IMG/VR virus record: IMGVR_UViG_3300010885_007567
Location: 1-31,692 of that record
DNA length: 31,692 nucleotides
Strand: one strand, 5' to 3'
Origin: a virus
In this document: piece by piece, positions 28,030 through 31,692 of the stretch
Position numbering within the stretch: the stretch's first letter is position 1
Layout: each line of letters opens with the position of its first letter
The notes under the pieces: generated by a model
What the model was told of the DNA's origin: nothing
Databases searched by the model: none
Seen by the model: the letters and a program-made list of their open reading frames with translations, nothing else
Translations under genes and position numbers: made by a program

Positions 28030-30404
28030 TGGCTGAGCAATTAAACATATTACTAGAAGATACAATATTATTAGAAATACAAACTAATGATGTTATCCCA
28101 ATTAATGCAATTGGCAATGTTACTTTAGTTACTGGTCCACAAGGTCCAATAGGTGCTACTGGTGCGCAAGGCATACAAGGTATTCAAGGAGTGCAAGGAG
28201 TGCAAGGAGATAGTGCCTATCAAGTAGCAGTTAGTCATGGTTTTAGTGGCACAGAGCAAGATTGGCTAAATAGTTTAATCGGTGCAGATGGCAATACAAT
28301 ATTATTTGGCAACATAGCACCTACAAATTCGCAAGGGGTTGATGATAATTTTTATATAGATTTAATTACTTGGAATTTCTACCAAAAAAAAGTTGGGAGT
28401 TGGGCATTACAAGGCAAAATTAAAGGTGATAATGGAACGAACGGAACAAATGGCACTAATGGCACTAATGGAACAAATGGCACTAACGGAACGAATGGAG
28501 TTGGGATAGTATCAATTATTAGAACTAGTGGAACAGGTGCAGCAGGGACTACCGACACTTACACAATAACTTATACCAATGCAACCACATCAACTTTCAA
28601 TGTAGTTAATGGTGCGAATGGTGCGCAAGGCATTCAAGGCATACAAGGCATACAAGGTGCAACGGGTGCGACAGGTGCAAATGGCACTAACGGTGTTGGA
28701 GTGCCAACAGGTGGAACAGCAGGGCAGATATTAACTAAGATAGATGCTACAAACTATAATACACAATGGATTGATGAAGCACCAGCAGCATCTTTTACAT
28801 CTACAATTAAACATAAAGTAAAACTAGGTTTAGCTATTGCTAAAGGGCAAGCGGTGTATGTATCATCTGCGGATGGTACTAATATGGTTGTAAGTAAGGC
28901 TTCTAATACAAGTGAAGCCACATCAAGTAAGACAATGGGATTGCTTGAAACAGGGGGAAGTACAAATGCACAAGTAAATGTAGTTACAGAGGGATTACTT
29001 ACAGGATTAAATACATCAACTGCGGTTATTGGTGATCCAGTTTGGTTAGGAGTAAATGGAGATTTAATTTATGGACTTACAAACAAACCATACGCACCTG
29101 CTCACTTAGTTTTCATTGGGGTAGTAACTAGAGTAAACTCTAGCAATGGAGAGATATTTGTAAAGGTGCAAAATGGCTTTGAATTAAAAGAGATTCACGA
29201 TGTGGATTTGATAACTAATACTCCAACTAACAACCAATTATTAGCTTACAATAGTACAAGTGGTTTATGGAAAAATAAAAGTGTTACATTAGCTGATATT
29301 TTAGCAACAGGTAGTGCTACTAATAACCTAGCTTTTTATAGTAATAATAATAGTTCTTATATTGAAGTACATGATAATTATATAGACTTAGTAAGAGGTG
29401 ATAGGGAGATATTTATTGATGATAGTCAGATACTTATTAATGAAGGTGGGGCTGGTTCACAAATACAGTTAAATGGTGGCGATATTCTTTTAGATTTTGC
29501 AGGTTATTTTAAAGCAAATGGTGATGAAGTAATAGTTACATCATCTTTAAATACAGCTTTAACAACTAAGCAAAACACATTATCATTAACAACAACAGGA
29601 ACAAGTGGTGCAGCTACATTAGTTGGTGCTACATTGAACATTCCACAGTATAGCGGTGGCGGTGATTACCTTAGTGTATTAACAGCGGCTGAAATAGCAA
29701 TTACAACAACTGCAACTGCAACTATTGGAAGACAACATTTAATTAGCGGAACGAGTGCGGATTACACCATTACACTACCTGCTGCAAGTGGAAATACAGG
29801 TAAGTTTATTGGGTTTAGAATAGATTTAAGTGCAACTAGATTATTCACCATTAAAGGCAATGGTGCGGAGTTAATAGATGGTTTGAATACTCGAATAATG
29901 TGGAAAGGCGAAAGTGCAATATTATATTGTGATGGTACTGGATGGAAGAAGATTGCAGGGTTAAGTATTCCAATGAAGTGTATTATATTTTTAAATGCAA
30001 CGCAATCAACATTATTCCCAACATCTACTGCTATTAAAGTCCCTTTAAATGCAACATATGTAAACAATACTGGTTTTATGGCAAATCTAGCCAATAATAG
30101 GATAGATTTTAAAAGAAAAGGAGAATATATTTTATACGGAGCTGTTGAATTTAATAATTTATCTGTAAACAGTCCAAGATGTTTAACGCAAATAAATCTA
30201 ACTGGTACTGTTGTAGCTAATGCAGAATGTAGTGGTTTAAGTACTGGATATCCAACACCATTTGCCACAACATCTATTACAGTTGCAACTACTGATAATC
30301 TATCTTTATTTGGTTACCAAAATAGCGGAGTAACTCAAGGAGCATGGGGCAATATTGGACAGATAGTAACATTTATAGGAGTAACAGAAATAATAACATG
30401 GTAA
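28029..30404 (+). CDS. Collagen-like tail fibre with C1q/TNF-like tip
   Basis: A 791-aa fibre starting at GTG 28029. The N-terminus (about 1-35) attaches to the baseplate. Collagen-like G-x-y repeats follow at 36-60 and 133-157 (seven Gly-Thr-Asn triplets), then 194-222. Between them lies the AYQVAVSHGFSGTEQDWL module, which often accompanies phage collagen repeats. GGTAGQILTKIDATNYNTQW (228-247) is a common fibre linker. The C-terminal about 135 residues are beta-rich and resemble a C1q/TNF-like jelly roll, a probable receptor-binding tip. Trimerisation is expected. Host receptor is unknown. Confidence 0.85.
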   Translation: MAEQLNILLEDTILLEIQTNDVIPINAIGNVTLVTGPQGPIGATGAQGIQGIQGVQGVQGDSAYQVAVSHGFSGTEQDWLNSLIGADGNTILFGNIAPTNSQGVDDNFYIDLITWNFYQKKVGSWALQGKIKGDNGTNGTNGTNGTNGTNGTNGTNGVGIVSIIRTSGTGAAGTTDTYTITYTNATTSTFNVVNGANGAQGIQGIQGIQGATGATGANGTNGVGVPTGGTAGQILTKIDATNYNTQWIDEAPAASFTSTIKHKVKLGLAIAKGQAVYVSSADGTNMVVSKASNTSEATSSKTMGLLETGGSTNAQVNVVTEGLLTGLNTSTAVIGDPVWLGVNGDLIYGLTNKPYAPAHLVFIGVVTRVNSSNGEIFVKVQNGFELKEIHDVDLITNTPTNNQLLAYNSTSGLWKNKSVTLADILATGSATNNLAFYSNNNSSYIEVHDNYIDLVRGDREIFIDDSQILINEGGAGSQIQLNGGDILLDFAGYFKANGDEVIVTSSLNTALTTKQNTLSLTTTGTSGAATLVGATLNIPQYSGGGDYLSVLTAAEIAITTTATATIGRQHLISGTSADYTITLPAASGNTGKFIGFRIDLSATRLFTIKGNGAELIDGLNTRIMWKGESAILYCDGTGWKKIAGLSIPMKCIIFLNATQSTLFPTSTAIKVPLNATYVNNTGFMANLANNRIDFKRKGEYILYGAVEFNNLSVNSPRCLTQINLTGTVVANAECSGLSTGYPTPFATTSITVATTDNLSLFGYQNSGVTQGAWGNIGQIVTFIGVTEIITW
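28434..28496 (+). repeat. 9-bp tandem repeat encoding Gly-Thr-Asn
   Basis: Seven consecutive 9-bp units of form GGn-ACn-AAy encode collagen-like Gly-Thr-Asn triplets. Synonymous third-base differences between units suggest the array is not very recent but can still expand or contract by slippage, changing fibre length. Confidence 0.85.
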
Positions 30405-30415
30405 AATAAAAAAAA

Positions 30416-30697
30416 ATGGCTAAATATACACAAATAGAACCAATAACAATACCTACTAAGGGAGTAGGTAAATATATTACAATAGATGCACAATCATTTA
30501 CATTAGGAGCAGATGCAGTTAATCTATATTGGCGAATATTAGAAAATGTTGAATTAAATAGTGGCGCACCATTGGAAGGTAAGGAATTATTAAATGATAC
30601 TTTAATAATGGCTAACGAAGATTTAGCCAGTTGGGGTGCTGATGACAATGTAGCTATTGACTTTGTAATTAATACTTTAAATCTAACTAAAAAATAA
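30416..30697 (+). CDS. Conserved small phage protein after fibre
   Basis: A 93-aa acidic protein (MAKYTQIEPITIPTKGVGKY, then LEGKELLNDTLIMANEDLAS and WGADDNVAIDFVINTLNLTK). Proteins of this layout are frequent after tail fibre genes in Bacteroidota phages, but their function is not known to me. It begins 12 nt after the fibre stop, and could be a fibre assembly factor or a virion decoration protein. Confidence 0.65.
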   Translation: MAKYTQIEPITIPTKGVGKYITIDAQSFTLGADAVNLYWRILENVELNSGAPLEGKELLNDTLIMANEDLASWGADDNVAIDFVINTLNLTKK

Positions 30698-30698
30698 A

Positions 30699-30971
30699 AT
30701 GAAAAAAGAAAAACATTTCATGCAGTCCAAGACCATCATATTTAACTTCGTATTTTTAGCACTAGCAATGTTTGATAGATCATTCTTTGAAACATTGGGA
30801 GTAGCACAGGAAGCCATCCCAAAGATAGAAGTGATATTGGTAAAAATATGCGCAATAGGTAACTTAGCTTTAAGATATTTTGGAGATGGAACGCAAATTA
30901 AAAAGATTACAGGCGATGATCAAGAAACTAAATCTTTAGTAATGGTGATGGCATTTATATTAGCTTTGTAA
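30699..30971 (+). CDS. Holin-like membrane protein
   Basis: A 90-aa protein with a basic N-terminus and a hydrophobic segment (TIIFNFVFLALAMF, about 12-25), a second moderately hydrophobic segment (VILVKICAIGNLALRYF, about 45-62) and a hydrophobic C-terminal end (SLVMVMAFILAL). Two or three membrane segments in a small protein just before an endolysin gene are typical of holins. It starts 1 nt after the preceding stop. The lysis role is inferred from context. Confidence 0.6.
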   Translation: MKKEKHFMQSKTIIFNFVFLALAMFDRSFFETLGVAQEAIPKIEVILVKICAIGNLALRYFGDGTQIKKITGDDQETKSLVMVMAFILAL

Positions 30972-30973
30972 TT

Positions 30974-31237
30974 ATGACAACTTTAGAAATAAACGATGCT
31001 GTAATAGACGCAATAGGAGAGCAATATCCTGACAAAGGACTATTTGATAAGCATTTCAACATTGCTTTGCATAGAGTGCCTAAAAATGCACCAAAAGACC
31101 TTATAATAAGTATAATGGTAACATATATGCAAAGTATGCTAAATGATTATGCAAATACTACTGCAAAGACAAAAGGCGGTAAGGTAGCAAGGTTGATAGC
31201 AAGATTATATCCAATACTTTCAATATTTAAAAGATGA
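30974..31237 (+). CDS. Hypothetical lysis-module protein (87 aa)
   Basis: An 87-aa basic-ended helical protein between the holin candidate and the endolysin, overlapping the endolysin start by 4 nt (ATGA). It contains HFNIALHRVPKNAPKDLIIS and a basic tail (TKGGKVARLIARLYPILSIF). There is no signal peptide. It might be a lysis accessory protein; no family recognised. Confidence 0.55.
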   Translation: MTTLEINDAVIDAIGEQYPDKGLFDKHFNIALHRVPKNAPKDLIISIMVTYMQSMLNDYANTTAKTKGGKVARLIARLYPILSIFKR

Positions 31238-31692
31238 TTAAGACAACAACACCGGCGCAAACACCACTATTTACATTGGTAGATAAGCCAAGTATGGATA
31301 AGATAAATAAACTGCATCCATTTGTACGCAATGAAGTTAAGGTAATTATACAAGAGTGCAATACATTATTGACTGGCAAAGCAAAGGTAAGAATTGCGCA
31401 AGGTTTTAGAACATTTGCAGAACAAGATGCACTATTTGCACAAAGACCAAAAGTAACTAACAGTCGTGGTGGTCAATCAATCCACAACTTCGGTTTCGCA
31501 GTGGACATAGTATTAATAATAGACGGTAAAGAAGCTAGTTGGGATGTAAAAACAGATTGGGATGGAGACAAGAAAAGTGATTGGATGGAGTGTGTGAATG
31601 TGTTTAAAAAGCATGGATGGAATTGGGGCGGTGATTGGCAATCATTTAAAGACATGCCACATTTCGATAAGACAGGATTTGGAGATTGGAGA
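31234..31692 (+). CDS. M15 peptidase endolysin, truncated by window edge
   Basis: The frame opens at ATG 31234 and is still open after 153 codons at the right edge, so the C-terminus is missing. It carries the metal-binding motifs of the M15 L-alanyl-D-glutamate/D-Ala-D-Ala peptidases: RIAQGFRTFAEQDALFAQ, then SIHNFGFAVDIVL (His and Asp ligands) and WNWGGDWQSFKDMPHF (third His, in PHF). This family (VanY/CwlK/Ply500-like) cuts peptidoglycan cross-link peptides and acts as phage endolysin. It follows the holin candidate, which supports a lysis cassette. Confidence 0.88.
   Translation, partial: MIKTTTPAQTPLFTLVDKPSMDKINKLHPFVRNEVKVIIQECNTLLTGKAKVRIAQGFRTFAEQDALFAQRPKVTNSRGGQSIHNFGFAVDIVLIIDGKEASWDVKTDWDGDKKSDWMECVNVFKKHGWNWGGDWQSFKDMPHFDKTGFGDWR

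Noticed and set aside
28434-28496. Short tandem repeats as a CRISPR array
   Set aside because: Units are 9 bp without spacers and encode collagen-like triplets.
29762-30268. 168-aa minus-strand ORF in the tail fibre gene
   Set aside because: Lies wholly inside a well-supported fibre gene and has no recognisable features.

Overview
The window is most of the genome, or a long contig, of a tailed bacteriophage with a contractile tail (myovirus morphotype) that very probably infects a member of the Bacteroidota. The host inference rests on AT-rich DNA, the absence of Shine-Dalgarno sequences (starts sit behind A-rich stretches), several copies of the Bacteroidota -7 promoter box TAnnTTTG a few bases upstream of start codons, and protein families typical of Bacteroidota phages (BT4734/VirE-type primase-helicase, stand-alone DnaA domain IV, DUF6046-type tail protein). 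All convincing genes lie on the + strand. No integrase, transposase or classical repressor is visible, so lifestyle is undetermined.

Layout. 1-5.2 kb is the replication module: a small protein with an SSB-like acidic C-terminus, a pseudoknot-like candidate ncRNA/attenuator, a primase-helicase, an AT-rich iteron-bearing intergenic region that looks like a replication origin, an SF2 helicase and two small VRR-NUC/PD-(D/E)XK nucleases. 5.2-7.2 kb is an accessory patch: a 31-aa lipoprotein, a tRNA-like gene with an abnormal anticodon arm, then two gene cassettes bounded by attC-like imperfect palindromes. One cassette carries a PAPS-reductase/PP-loop enzyme, the other an unknown 84-aa protein. 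7.2-10 kb holds small phage proteins, a lone DnaA domain IV, an HEXXH zincin-like protein and a metallophosphoesterase.

10-20 kb is packaging and head: small and large terminase, a gp36-like connector carrying an inserted repeat domain, a DUF935-type portal, gpF-like and virion-morphogenesis proteins, then an out-of-place baseplate J/I-like and fibre-like block, a ribbon-helix-helix-like regulator next to a perfect palindrome, a ClpP-type protease fused to a scaffold, and the major capsid protein followed by a very strong terminator. 20-31.7 kb is the tail: sheath, tube, a tail-assembly chaperone with a programmed -1 frameshift at an A9 slippery run, tape measure, hub, spike, small baseplate proteins, a collagen-like tail fibre, a holin candidate and a truncated M15 peptidase endolysin that runs off the right edge.

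The most notable observations are the integron-cassette-like array inside a phage genome (5.8-7.2 kb), the pseudoknot/terminator RNA at 571-657, the phased TTACAGAT origin candidate, and the TTTGTAcccTACAAA palindromes beside an RHH-like gene.
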